DNA of 64,000 nt from NCBI RefSeq assembly GCF_000344155.1, contig NZ_BAOQ01000036.1, positions 1 to 64,000 on the forward strand. The letters are read 5' to 3'. Below are positions 25,781 through 35,406 of the stretch, one piece after another (the first letter of the stretch is position 1; every line of letters starts with the position of its first letter). The stretch is from Gordonia paraffinivorans NBRC 108238. GTDB lineage: Bacteria > Actinomycetota > Actinomycetes > Mycobacteriales > Mycobacteriaceae. A program made the translations under genes and the position numbers. The notes below the pieces were generated by a model. It saw nothing but the letters and a program-made list of their open reading frames with translations. It had not been told where the DNA came from and searched no databases.

Positions 25781-25955
25781 CCTGCAGGTACACCCGATCG
25801 AGATCGAGGTGTTCCCATACCTCGCCCGCCCGCCGTCACCCCGCGAGTACATTTGGGCGCGACAGCCGTCGGCGTCGACGGAAGCAACCGGACAGCGAGG
25901 TCACGGACATGCCCCACGTTCCCTGCTGCGACCACACGGCGATCGGGGTCATGCG

Positions 25956-27416
25956 ATGACCGACGCCCAGGAGCGCGAGGTCGCCGAACAGCACACCGCG
26001 AAGGTCATCGGCGTCACGGTCGCCGCCGCGGTGGGCGGCTTCCTGTTCGGCTTCGACAGCTCGGTGGTCAACGGCGCGGTCGACTCCATCGAGAACAGCT
26101 TCGGGCTCGGCAAACTCATGACGGGCTTCGCCGTCGCGATCGCCCTTCTCGGTTGCGCGCTCGGCGCCTGGTTCGCCGGTCGGCTCGCCGACGTCTGGGG
26201 CCGCAAGCGCGTGATGCTGCTCGGTTCGGCCCTGTTCATCATCTCCTCGATCGGCACCGGCTTCACCCAGACGATCCCGGACCTGCTGCTGTGGCGCGTC
26301 CTCGGCGGCATCGGCATCGGCATCGCCTCGGTGATCGCACCGGCCTACATTTCCGAGATCGCCCCGGCCCGGTATCGCGGAGCGCTCGCGTCGATGCAGC
26401 AGCTCGCGATCACGACGGGCATCTTCGCCGCCCTCCTGTCCGATGCGATCCTCGCCGACTCCGCGGGCAGCGCGTCGGCGGACCTCTGGTGGGGTCTCGA
26501 GGCCTGGCGGTGGATGTTCCTCGTCGGTGTCGTGCCGGCACTGGTCTACGGCCTTCTCGCGCTGATGATCCCGGAGTCGCCCCGATACCTGGTGGGCCGC
26601 AATCGCGACGAGGAGGCGGCGCGCATCCTGCAGACGGTCACCGGCGAGGCCAACCCGCTCGACCGTGTCAAAGAGATCAAGCTGACCGTCAAACGCGAGG
26701 CCAAGACGTCGATCAAGGACATCACCGGCCCCTCGTTCGGCCTTCACCCGCTGGTGTGGGTGGGCATCTGGATCGCGGTCTTCCAACAGTTCGTCGGCAT
26801 CAACGCGATCTTCTACTACTCGACGACGCTGTGGCAGTCCGTCGGCTTCTCCGAGAGCGACTCGTTCCGGACGTCGGTCATCACCGCCGTCATCAACGTC
26901 GGCATGACGTTCGTGGCGATCCTGTTCGTGGACCGCGTCGGACGTCGCAAGCTGCTGCTGGCCGGTTCCGTCGGGATGTTCATCGGACTGCTGATGGCCT
27001 GCATCGCGTTCACCCAGCAGATCGGCGAGGGAGACGACGTCACGTTGCCCGAATCGTGGGGCGTGGTCGCACTCATCGGCGCCAACCTGTTCGTCGTGGC
27101 GTTCGCCGCGACGTGGGGCCCGGTGATGTGGGTGATGCTCGGCGAGATGTTCCCGAACAGGATTCGCGGTGTCGCCCTCGGCGTCTGCACCGCGGCCAAC
27201 TGGATCGCCAACTTCACCATCTCGATGCTGTTCCCGCAGATGACCGAACTGGTGGGACTCGGGATCATCTACGGCTTCTTCGCCTTCTGCGCCGCCGCGT
27301 CGTTCGTGTACGTGTGGAAGAAGGTCGAGGAGACCAAGGGCCTCGAACTCGAGGAGATGGACTCGGTCGCCGAGAGCCGGCTGTCGCGGGCGACGGTGGC
27401 CCGCGAGCCACGGTGA
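25956..27416 (+). CDS. Sugar porter of the major facilitator superfamily
   Basis: 486 residues from ATG 25956, twelve predicted membrane spans. Sugar-porter signatures are present: GFLFGFDSSVVNGA in helix 1, GRLADVWGRKRVM in loop 2-3, PESPRYL after helix 6, QQFVGINAIFYYS in helix 7 and VDRVGRRKLLLAG in loop 8-9. It should import a monosaccharide with protons; the exact sugar is not readable. Its stop overlaps the start of the nitronate monooxygenase gene (GTGA), so the two are coupled. Confidence 0.93.
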   Translation: MTDAQEREVAEQHTAKVIGVTVAAAVGGFLFGFDSSVVNGAVDSIENSFGLGKLMTGFAVAIALLGCALGAWFAGRLADVWGRKRVMLLGSALFIISSIGTGFTQTIPDLLLWRVLGGIGIGIASVIAPAYISEIAPARYRGALASMQQLAITTGIFAALLSDAILADSAGSASADLWWGLEAWRWMFLVGVVPALVYGLLALMIPESPRYLVGRNRDEEAARILQTVTGEANPLDRVKEIKLTVKREAKTSIKDITGPSFGLHPLVWVGIWIAVFQQFVGINAIFYYSTTLWQSVGFSESDSFRTSVITAVINVGMTFVAILFVDRVGRRKLLLAGSVGMFIGLLMACIAFTQQIGEGDDVTLPESWGVVALIGANLFVVAFAATWGPVMWVMLGEMFPNRIRGVALGVCTAANWIANFTISMLFPQMTELVGLGIIYGFFAFCAAASFVYVWKKVEETKGLELEEMDSVAESRLSRATVAREPR

Positions 27417-28447
27417 CCGTCTCGGAGCCGGCGATGTTCGATCCCCGAGACCTCGACGTGCCGGTGGTCGCCGCGCCGATGGCGGGCGGACCCACCACGC
27501 CGGCGCTGGTGTCCGCAGCGAGCGGGGCCGGGGGCCTGGGTCAGCTCGCCGCCGGCTATCTGACCCCGGAGAAGCTGGCCTCCGACATCGCGGCGGTCCG
27601 CGCCGCCGGAACCGAGCTGTTCGGCGTCAACATCTTCGTCCCCGAAACCGACCCGGTGGATCGGGCGGCGGTGGCACGCTACCGCGAGCGGCTTCTGGGG
27701 TACGCGGCCGCACTCGACGTCGACCTGCCCGCCGTCGACGAACTCGGTGACGACGACGATCACTTCGATGCCAAGATCGCGCTCATGTGCGACGAGCGGA
27801 TCCCGGTGGTGTCGTTCGCCTTCGGATGTCCGCCCGCGCCCGCCGTCGCCGAGCTGCACCGCCACGGATGCAGTGTCGGGGTCACCGTGACCGGCGTCGA
27901 CGATGCGGTGCTCGCCGCGGAGGCCGGCGCGGACTGGCTCTGCGTGCAGGGGCCCGATGCGGGCGGGCACCGCTCGGTGTTCGACCGGCGCGCGATCCCG
28001 CCGTCGCAACCGCTCGACGATCTCCTCCGCGCGGTTCGCGGCCGACTCGACCTGCCGCTGGTCGCCGCGGGAGGCATCTCGACGCGAGACCGCGCCGACC
28101 ACGTGCGGGCGTCGGGTGCGACGGCCGTCCAGGTGGGCACGGTCCTGCTGCGCACCCACGAGGCCGGCACCAAACCGGCCCATGCCGATGCGCTCGCCGA
28201 TCCCGCACGCACCGAGACGGTCGTGACGCTCGCGTTCAGCGGCCGCCCCGCCCGGGCGCTGCGCAATCGGTTCACCGACGAATTCGGGGAGGCCGCGGTC
28301 GCCGAGTATCCGGCGGTCAACAAACTGACCGGTGGGCTGCGGCGTGCGACCGCCGACGACCCGGACGGGATCAACCTCTGGGCGGGAACCGGATATCGCG
28401 ATGCAGTGGCCGAACCCGCCGCCGACACGATCGGCCGCCTCGGCTGA
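27413..28447 (+). CDS. Nitronate monooxygenase family flavoprotein
   Basis: 344 residues from GTG 27413, overlapping the transporter stop. An FMN TIM barrel: VPVVAAPMAGGPTTP at the start, GGLGQLAAGYL, GVNIFVP, then VQGPDAGGHR with the catalytic-site histidine region, and PLVAAGGISTRD with VQVGTVLL near the end. Family members oxidise alkyl nitronates to carbonyl compounds and nitrite, protecting against propionate-3-nitronate-like toxins. Coupling to a sugar porter is unusual and has no obvious functional reading. Confidence 0.9.
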   Translation: MTVSEPAMFDPRDLDVPVVAAPMAGGPTTPALVSAASGAGGLGQLAAGYLTPEKLASDIAAVRAAGTELFGVNIFVPETDPVDRAAVARYRERLLGYAAALDVDLPAVDELGDDDDHFDAKIALMCDERIPVVSFAFGCPPAPAVAELHRHGCSVGVTVTGVDDAVLAAEAGADWLCVQGPDAGGHRSVFDRRAIPPSQPLDDLLRAVRGRLDLPLVAAGGISTRDRADHVRASGATAVQVGTVLLRTHEAGTKPAHADALADPARTETVVTLAFSGRPARALRNRFTDEFGEAAVAEYPAVNKLTGGLRRATADDPDGINLWAGTGYRDAVAEPAADTIGRLG

Positions 28448-28605
28448 CGGTGTCGCAACCATCGCCCCGTCACGACGCCTAGACTCGGGACACGAGCATC
28501 AGGGGACGTCCATGACCGACTCAGTCGTACTCTCGCCGACGCAGCCGGGCTCCCGGAGCGACCGGCCGCGATCGACGCCGCCGCGAGTCGGGTAGGTGAC
28601 CCCCG

Positions 28606-31600
28606 ATGGCCAGGCGAATCGTCACCCAGCAGGCAGATCCCCCTCCCCGGGAGATCGCCGACGACCTGAGTTCGGCCGGTTTCGTCGACGCCCGCGTGTC
28701 CGGTCGCGGCGGCTTCGGGGTGGTCTACCGCTGCCGCCAGCCCGCTCTCGACCGCGACGTCGCGGTGAAGGTCCTCCGCGCCGGCCGTGACGACACCGAC
28801 CGGGTCCGATTCCTCCGGGAACAGCAGGCCATGGGCCGCCTGTCGGGACACCCCAACATCGTCCACGTCCTCGAGGCCGGCGTGACCAGGACCGGCCACC
28901 CGTACATCGTCATGCCGTTCCACGCCCGGGGGTCGCTCGACGGGCACATCCGCCGCAGCGGCCGGCTCGATGTCGCCGAGGTCCTCGACGTCGGGATCAA
29001 GATGGCGGGCGCCCTGGAGACCGCCCATCGATGCGATGTCCTGCACCGCGACCTCAAACCGGCGAACATCCTCCTCACCGACTACGGACAACCGCAGCTC
29101 ACCGACTTCGGCATCGCCCGACTCGCCGACCGCGATGACACCACGCGCGGTCTCGTGCTGGGCACCCCCGCCTACACCGCGCCGGAGGTGTTGCGCGGCG
29201 ACCCGCCGTCGGTCATCGCCGACGTGTACGGCCTGGCCGCGACCCTGTTCACCGCCCTGTCCGGGCGGCCCGCGTACGGGCGTCGCAAGGGAGAGGAGCT
29301 GGTGGCGCAGCTACTCCGGATCACCACCGAGCGCCTCCCGGATCTGGCGGAGCGGGGGATTCCAGATCCGGTCTGCCGGGTGATCGCCCGCGGTATGTGC
29401 CGCGATCGTGCCGAGAGATACCCCACCGCAGCAGGGTTCGGGGAGGCCCTGCGATCGGCCGGCGCCGAACTGGGCCTGCCGGTCGCCGACGTCCCGGTTC
29501 CGCTGATCACCATCGAGCCGGACTCCGACGACATCGCGCAGCAGCCGACGAACACCTCGGTCGACGCCTCCGGGTATCTGCGTCTCCGCGGTCCCGACAG
29601 CGGCTCCGGTCGTCCACCGGTGGTCGCGACCAGATACCGGCCGCCCGTGATGGCTCATGCGATGGTCCCGCGACGCCGCCTGCTACGACGACTCTCCGGC
29701 GACACCCGTGCCCGGCTCGTCCTGATCCACGGTCCCGCCGGCTTCGGCAAGACCGTGCTGGCCATCCAGTACGTGCAGATGGTAGAGCAGACCGAAGGCA
29801 AGACCGCCTGGCTCGCCGTAGACGAGGACGACAACACACCCGCCTGGTTCCTGTCGCATCTCGTCGACGCGATCGGCTTCGCGGTACCCGGTCTCGGCAC
29901 CGAACTCACCCGGGTTCTCGAGGAGCACGGCGAGGGTGCCGAGCGGTATGTCCTGACCACCCTGGTCAACCGGATCCACACCTCGCAGGAACACATCCGC
30001 GTGGTCCTCGACGACTGGCACCGGATCACCAACCCGGCGAGCCGTGACATCGCCCTGTTCATGATCGAGCGCGGTTGTCGGCACCTGCAGCTCGTCGTCA
30101 CCAGCCGCACCCGGATGCACCTGCCACTCGGCCGGCTGCGTGTGAGGAACGAGCTCATCGAGATCGACTCGCGCGCCCTGCGTTTCGACATGGACGAATC
30201 CCGTGAGCTGCTGCTGGCCGGCACCGGCCTGCCGATCGACGACGCGGACGTGGCCGAACTGGAGGAGACCACCGACGGGTGGGTCGCCGCCCTGCAACTC
30301 GCCTCGCTCGCTCTCCGTGACGACGACGATCCCCAGGCCGCCATCCGGCGGTTCGCCGCCAATCATCGCGAGCTCGGGGACTACCTGGCCGAGAACGTGC
30401 TCGACAGTCTCGATGCCGAACTCCTCGACTTCCTGCTCGCCACGTCCGTCAGCGAGCGCATCTGCGCGTCCCTGGCCGAGGCGCTCACCGGCCGCCGTCG
30501 TTGCCAGCGGATCCTCGAGGACATCGAGGATCGGGATCTCTTCCTGACCCGCCTCGACGCCGAAGGGCAGTGGTTCCGCTTCCACCACCTGTTCGCCGAC
30601 ATCCTCCGCCAGCGACTGGAGCGCGAGGACCCCGCTCGGGCGGACGCACTCCACCGGAGCGCCGCGACGTGGTTCGCCGATCGCGGGATGCTCAGCGCCG
30701 CCGTGGACCAGCACCTCGCGGCCGGCGACGAGGAACAGGCGATCACACTCGTCGAGGACGAGGCCTTCGACCTGCTCGAGCAGTCCAGGATGAGCACGGT
30801 GCTGGGGCTCGCGACCAAGCTGCCGACCACCGCCCGTCGCCGCCGGCCGGACCTGCAGGTGGCGATCGCGTGGGCGCACGCGCTGTTACACCACCGGGCG
30901 GGATCGCCGCCATCGCCTCGTTCCGCGAGGTCCAGCGATTCCAGTACGACGAAGCCCGCCAGTGGCTCAGCTGGGCGCGCCCCCACCACCGTCGTACGAG
31001 GGGACCGTTCAGCGTCATCTATGGCTACATCCTCGCCGGTGTCGCCGCCCGGGAGGAGCTCGATTTCGACACCGCCGAGGCCTCGTTCCGGCACGCGATG
31101 AGCCTGGCCCGCGACTCCGACGAGGACCGCTCCTACGGCTCCCGGCTCAGCGGCGCGCTGCTCGGGGAGTTGCTGTACGAGCGAGGGGAGGTCTCCGACG
31201 CGGTCGAACTGCTCGACGACACCTATCACCTCGGCGCGGAGGGCGGGATCGTCGAAATCATCATCGCGACCTACGTCGTCGGGGCGCGGGCGAAACATGC
31301 ACTGGGACTCGATGATCAAGCACGGCATCGGCTCGACGAAGGGGAGCGGCTCGCGCAATCGCTCCATCTGCCGCGCCTGGCCGCGCACATCACCGCCGAA
31401 CGGCTCCGTTCCGGGGGCGGTGTCGAAGGCCTGTCGGCGGAGTCGTTCCCGCCGGCGATGCCGGACGATCTCCCCGACGGCATCGCGCGGGTCACCGCGG
31501 AGAAGATCGAGGAGGCCGCCATCCGGGCCCTCCTCGCAAGCGGCACCGCAGACAGCCGCGGCGAGGCCTGTCGACGGGCGCGCATGCTGTGCGAGGGCAT

Positions 31601-31892
31601 CGGCCCGACCGGCCGCGCCCGGGCCGCGCTCAACGGGCGTCTGCTGCTCGCGGAGTGCCTCGCCGCCTCCGGGTCCGCAGAGCAGGCCGGGAACCTGCTC
31701 GTCCCCGCCCTCCGAGAGTGTGCGCGTGTCGGACTCGTGCGACCCGTGCTCGACGCCGGTCCCGCCGTTCGGGAACTCGTGTATCGGTTCGGCACCACCA
31801 TGCGCGGCGACGTCGACCCGACGATCCTGCCGTTTCTCGACCGGCTGCGCGTGACGGCCGACGGGGACCGACAAACGGGTCGGGGCGTCTGA
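28606..31892 (+). pseudogene. pknK: pknK-like Ser/Thr kinase-ATPase regulator, disrupted
   Basis: ATG 28606 opens a Ser/Thr kinase domain: GRGGFGVVYRC, catalytic LHRDLKPANI, LTDFGIARL and GTPAYTAPEV. At about residue 345 a MalT/PknK-type AAA domain follows, with Walker A HGPAGFGKTVL and a Walker-B-like VVLDDWH. This frame loses sense near 30897. Coding resumes in another forward frame (IAAIASFREVQRFQYDEARQ) and runs to TGA 31892. Against the PknK layout I recall from M. tuberculosis (about 1,110 residues), roughly 75-80 residues seem missing at the junction as well as the frame shift. The kinase and ATPase parts could still be made (open frame to 31101). Confidence 0.75.
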
Positions 31893-31907
31893 GCAGCGCT
31901 CGGCCGC

Positions 31908-32378
31908 TCAGCGCGGGTCGGCGTCCGGATCGTTGATCCGACGGCCTATCGCCGACACCTGTCGCAACTGCGCGCGGGTCAGCCGATCGATCACCAGGCG
32001 ACGCACGTTGGCGACGTAACCGGGTGCGGTCGCGACGACCTTCTCCCAGCCCTCGTCGGTGAGGACGGCGTTCGTGTATCGGCCGTCCTCTGGGCACTGG
32101 AACCGGCGCACCCAGTTCCGCTTCTCGAGGCGACCCACCACGTGGGAGAGCCGGGACAACGAGCCGTAGGACATCTCGGCCAGCTCGCTCATCCGCAGGG
32201 TCCTCTTCGGCGCCTCCGAAAGTGCCGCGAGCACTTCGTATTCGAAGTGGGTCAGCTGGGCGTCGCGGAGCAACTGGGCGTCGAGGGCGTGGGGGAGCCG
32301 CGCGAGTGCGATCGCCACCTGGATCCAGGCGTCCATCTCCTCGTCGTCGAGCCAGTTCGGCTCCTGCTCATCCGGCAC
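31908..32378 (-). CDS. MarR family transcriptional regulator
   Basis: 156 residues from GTG 32378. The winged helix is clear: LTHFEYEVLAALSEAP, RMSELAEMSYGSLSRLSHVV, RLEKRNWVRRFQCPEDGRY and the wing NAVLTDEGWEKV. It is divergent from doxX, and two inverted repeats in the 113-base gap match MarR-type operators. Repression of doxX and itself, relieved by an oxidant or aromatic ligand, is the likely circuit. The C-terminal helix (RLTRAQLRQVSAIGRRI) supplies the dimer interface. Its stop is 16 bases from the convergent pknK end. Confidence 0.92.
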   Translation of the reverse strand: MPDEQEPNWLDDEEMDAWIQVAIALARLPHALDAQLLRDAQLTHFEYEVLAALSEAPKRTLRMSELAEMSYGSLSRLSHVVGRLEKRNWVRRFQCPEDGRYTNAVLTDEGWEKVVATAPGYVANVRRLVIDRLTRAQLRQVSAIGRRINDPDADPR

Positions 32379-32415
32379 GCGGGCAGTCTATCCGATCCCA
32401 AATACTTGAAGCTTT

Positions 32416-32463
32416 ACTTGACTCATCAAGTGATTAGGCCTACGTTCAGTTGACACATCAAGT
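32416..32463. promoter_or_regulatory. Two MarR operators and the doxX promoter
   Basis: ACTTGA-ctca-TCAAGT at 32416-32431 is a perfect inverted repeat with 6-base arms and a 4-base spacer. AGTTGA-caca-TCAAGT at 32448-32463 is the same design with one mismatch. The centres are 32 bases apart, about three helical turns. A rightward promoter fits within: -35 TTGACT (32418-32423), 17-base spacing, -10 TACGTT (32441-32446). Site 1 covers the -35 element, and site 2 lies just past the -10. Confidence 0.8.
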
Positions 32464-32491
32464 GACTTCCCGAACTCGAAGGCGGTTCCAC

Positions 32492-32950
32492 ATGACCAAC
32501 CCGATCGTCCGCAGCGTCGGAATCCTCCTCGCGCGCATCGCAATCGGTGTCGTCTTCCTCGCCCACGGCCTGCAGAAGTTCCAGCAGAACGGCTGGGCCG
32601 GCCCCAAGGCGGGCTTCGAGTACATGGACGTCCCGCTGCCCGCGGTGTCCGCGTTCCTCGTGACCTGGCTCGAGATCCTCGGCGGCATCGCACTGATCGT
32701 CGGCCTGCTGACCCCGATCGTCGCCGCCCTGTTCGTCATCGACATGCTGGGCGCGATCTTCTTCACCCACATCGACAACGGACTCTGGGCATCCGACGGC
32801 GGATACGAGTTCGTCCTGACGCTGGGCGCCGGCTCGCTGCTCCTCGCGGTCGTGGGCGCCGGCCTCATCAGCGTCGACGCGGTCCTGGGCCGGACGATCG
32901 GCTGGCCGGCAGCGGATACGGCCGCGAACCGGACGACCGTCGACGCCTGA
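32492..32950 (+). CDS. DoxX family membrane protein
   Basis: 152 residues from ATG 32492, four predicted membrane helices. Family marks are LLARIAIGVVFLAHGLQK, GFEYMDVPLP and LEILGGIALIVGLLTP. DoxX-type proteins sit in the membrane and are linked to redox or thiol stress; some work with superoxide dismutase or sulfurtransferases. Control by the divergent MarR regulator fits a stress role. A perfect hairpin follows the stop. Confidence 0.9.
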   Translation: MTNPIVRSVGILLARIAIGVVFLAHGLQKFQQNGWAGPKAGFEYMDVPLPAVSAFLVTWLEILGGIALIVGLLTPIVAALFVIDMLGAIFFTHIDNGLWASDGGYEFVLTLGAGSLLLAVVGAGLISVDAVLGRTIGWPAADTAANRTTVDA

Positions 32951-32962
32951 TCCACCCCGAGA

Positions 32963-32997
32963 ACATGGACCCGCGGCGGGAAGCTCCGGGTCCATGT
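32963..32997 (+). terminator. Terminator hairpin after doxX
   Basis: ACATGGACCCG (32963-32973) pairs perfectly with CGGGTCCATGT (32987-32997) over a 13-base loop. It begins 13 bases after the doxX stop and separates it from the SMR pair. Confidence 0.75.
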
Positions 32998-33059
32998 CGC
33001 GTTCGGGTAGATTCTCGCCACCACCCGTCGTCATCCCACACCGCGCGAAGGAAGTCCGG

Positions 33060-33407
33060 ATGCCCTGGATCCTGCTGATCGGCGCCATCGCGTCCGAGGT
33101 CGCGGCGACGCTCTCACTGAAGGGATCGCAGTCGCATCCGGCGCTCTACGCCGTGGTGGTCCTCGGGTACGTCGTCGCCTTCGTCCTCCTGTCCGCAGTC
33201 CTGCGGCAGGGGATGAAGGTCGGTGTCGCCTACGGGGTCTGGGCCGCGGCCGGGGTGGCGCTCACCGCCGTCCTGTCATCGGTGATCTTCGGCGAGGCCT
33301 TCACGCCGCTGATGGGCATCGGCATCGTGTGCATCATGGTCGGCGTGCTGCTGGTCGAGTCCGGATCGAGCACACACGCTGCCGTCGACATCGACGAGAC
33401 GACGTGA
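33060..33407 (+). CDS. Small multidrug resistance (SMR) transporter subunit 1
   Basis: 115 residues from ATG 33060, GAAGGAAG upstream. Four membrane helices with the SMR hallmarks: the essential glutamate in AIASEVAATLSLKGS (helix 1), YVVAFVLLSAVLR in helix 2, and GVAYGVWAAAGVALTA in helix 3. SMR dimers exchange cationic drugs or quaternary amines for protons. The next gene is a second SMR subunit a few bases on, so the two probably form a heterodimer. The C-terminus carries an extra acidic tail (DIDETT). Confidence 0.92.
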   Translation: MPWILLIGAIASEVAATLSLKGSQSHPALYAVVVLGYVVAFVLLSAVLRQGMKVGVAYGVWAAAGVALTAVLSSVIFGEAFTPLMGIGIVCIMVGVLLVESGSSTHAAVDIDETT

Positions 33408-33409
33408 CG

Positions 33410-33730
33410 ATGGGTTACCTGTTCCTCGCCCTCGCGATCGTGTCCGAGGTCAGCGCGACGCTCGCCCTTCGGGTGGCGACGAATGGCCGCAGCAGCTTCT
33501 ACGCCCTGGTCGCCGTCGGATATGCCATGGCCTTCGCGGCGCTGACGATCGGACTCCGGTTGGGCCTGCCACTCGGCGTCGCTTACGGGATCTGGGCCGC
33601 CACCGGGGTCGCTGCGACCGCGGTCGCAGCGCACTACCTGTTCGACGAGCGACTGACGCGGCGGATGATCGCCGGGATCGCGGTCATCGCGATCGGCGTG
33701 CTACTCGTCGAGCTCAGCGCCGTGCACTGA
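33410..33730 (+). CDS. Small multidrug resistance (SMR) transporter subunit 2
   Basis: 106 residues from ATG 33410; GTG 33404, which overlaps the preceding stop, is an equally good start. Helix 1 has the essential glutamate in AIVSEVSATLALRVA, and helix 3 reads GVAYGIWAATGVAATA. Adjacent, translationally coupled, similar but distinct SMR genes usually encode heterodimers with opposite subunit topology (EbrAB, YkkCD type). Substrates cannot be read from sequence. No regulator is adjacent except the MarR upstream of doxX. Confidence 0.9.
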   Translation: MGYLFLALAIVSEVSATLALRVATNGRSSFYALVAVGYAMAFAALTIGLRLGLPLGVAYGIWAATGVAATAVAAHYLFDERLTRRMIAGIAVIAIGVLLVELSAVH

Positions 33731-33799
33731 TACCCGGCCGCCGAAATCCGACAAGTCGGTCGATCGACCAGCTCACGCGCCGCCCTATACCATGCCGCG

Positions 33800-33813
33800 C
33801 GAGACATGTCTCG
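33800..33813. promoter_or_regulatory. 14-base palindrome upstream of the CoA transferase gene
   Basis: CGAGACATGTCTCG is a perfect palindrome centred 53 bases upstream of the CoA transferase start at 33860, in a place suited to an operator. No regulator gene is adjacent, so the binding protein is unknown. Confidence 0.4.
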
Positions 33814-33859
33814 GTTATCCGTGATTTTGATCATCGAGGCGGGGCCCTATCCTGAGCGG

Positions 33860-35401
33860 GTGACCCCCACAGTTCGCAGTTCCGCCTCGTCGGGACGAAT
33901 CCGTAGTGCCGCGTACGCGTCGAAGGTGATGTCGGCCGCCGACGCAGTGAAGTTCATCCAGTCCAACGACACCGTCGCGATCAGCGGTTTCGCGAGCGCT
34001 GGTACGCCGAAGGTGATCATCCCCGCCCTCGCCGACCGCATCCGTCAGGTACGGGGCACGGGCGCCAACTTCACCATCAACCTGCTCACGGGAGCGTCGG
34101 TATCTCCGGACACCGAGCGTGCGCTCGCCGAGATCGACGGCATCGGCCTGCGGATGCCATATCAGTCCGAGGCGACCGCCCGGAAGAAGATCAACGAAGG
34201 CCGCATGGACTACGTGGACATCCATCTGTCGCACGTCGCCCAGCAGGTGTGGACGGGTTACTACGGAACGGTCGACGTCGCCGTCGTCGAGGTGTCGGGG
34301 GTCACCGAGATGGGGGAGCTGGTCCCGTCCGCGTCGATCGGCAACAACAAGACCTGGCTCGACGTCGCCAAGAAGGTCATCCTCGAGGTCAACTCATGGG
34401 TGCCCGAGGGCGTCGAGGGCATGCACGACGTCTACTACGGGACCGCGCTGCCGCCGAACCGCAAGCCGATCCCGCTGACCCGGGTGCAGGACCGCATCGG
34501 TCAGCCGACGTTCCGCGTCGACCCGGACAAGGTCGTCGCCGTCGTCGAGACCAACCATCGCGACCAGGCCAGCGCGTTGACCCCGCCCGACGAGGTCAGC
34601 GAGGCGATCGCCGGTCACGTCCTCGACTTCTTCGACTACGAGGTCCGCAACGGCCGCCTGCCCGCGGACACCCTGCTCCCGCTTCAGGCCGGCATCGGCA
34701 ACGTCGCCAACGCCGTCCTCGGCGGCCTCGACCGCGGCTCGTACAAGGGTCTGACCTGCTACTCCGAGGTCATCCAGGACAGCATGCTGCGGCTGATCAA
34801 GGACGGGACCGTCGCGCACGCGTCGTCGACCGCACTGGCGCTGAGCGAGGCCGGCATCGAGGAACTCAACGCCAACATCGACTTCTACCGCAACCACATC
34901 ACGTTGCGCCCGCAGGAGATCAGCAACCACCCCGAGGTGGTCCGGAGGCTCGGCGTGATCGCGATGAACGGCATGCTCGAGGCCGACATCTACGGCAACG
35001 TGAACTCGACGCACGTGATGGGCACCAAGATCATGAACGGCATCGGCGGCTCGGGCGACTTCGCCCGCAACGGCTACGTGTCGATGTTCCTGAGCCCGTC
35101 GACGGCCAAGGGCGGCGCGATCTCGTCGATCGTCCCGATGACGCCGCACGTCGACCACACCGAGCACGACTCTCAGGTCCTGGTCACCGAGCACGGGCTG
35201 GCAGACCTCCGCGGCCTGTCACCGCGGCGCCGCGCCCGGCTGATCATCGACAAGTGCGCCCATCCGGAGTACCGGCCGATGCTGCACGACTACTTCACCC
35301 GCGCGGAATCGCTGCCCGGGGCCGGACACACCCCGCACATCCTCGGCGAGGCGTTCAGCTTCCACCAGCGGTTCCGCGAGACGGGTTCGATGCGGCTCTG
35401 A
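33860..35401 (+). CDS. Acetyl-CoA hydrolase/succinyl-CoA:acetate CoA-transferase family
   Basis: 513 residues from GTG 33860. The family (Cat1/ScpC/Ach1) moves CoA between acids or hydrolyses acetyl-CoA through a glutamyl-CoA thioester. Visible are the N-terminal AVKFIQSNDTVAISGFAS, the oxyanion-loop region LPLQAGIGNVANAVLGGL, CYSEVIQDSMLRLI with the probable catalytic Glu, and the C-terminal LVTEHGLADLRGLSPRRRA. Full length for the family. It may recycle acetate or propionate CoA. A 14-base palindrome lies upstream. It converges on the YihY gene, 5 bases apart. Confidence 0.92.
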   Translation: MTPTVRSSASSGRIRSAAYASKVMSAADAVKFIQSNDTVAISGFASAGTPKVIIPALADRIRQVRGTGANFTINLLTGASVSPDTERALAEIDGIGLRMPYQSEATARKKINEGRMDYVDIHLSHVAQQVWTGYYGTVDVAVVEVSGVTEMGELVPSASIGNNKTWLDVAKKVILEVNSWVPEGVEGMHDVYYGTALPPNRKPIPLTRVQDRIGQPTFRVDPDKVVAVVETNHRDQASALTPPDEVSEAIAGHVLDFFDYEVRNGRLPADTLLPLQAGIGNVANAVLGGLDRGSYKGLTCYSEVIQDSMLRLIKDGTVAHASSTALALSEAGIEELNANIDFYRNHITLRPQEISNHPEVVRRLGVIAMNGMLEADIYGNVNSTHVMGTKIMNGIGGSGDFARNGYVSMFLSPSTAKGGAISSIVPMTPHVDHTEHDSQVLVTEHGLADLRGLSPRRRARLIIDKCAHPEYRPMLHDYFTRAESLPGAGHTPHILGEAFSFHQRFRETGSMRL

Positions 35402-35406
35402 CGCGG

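Noticed and set aside
28512..28595. 27-codon frame just upstream of pknK
   Set aside because: No ribosome-binding site that stands out and no conserved character; could be a leader peptide but nothing supports it.
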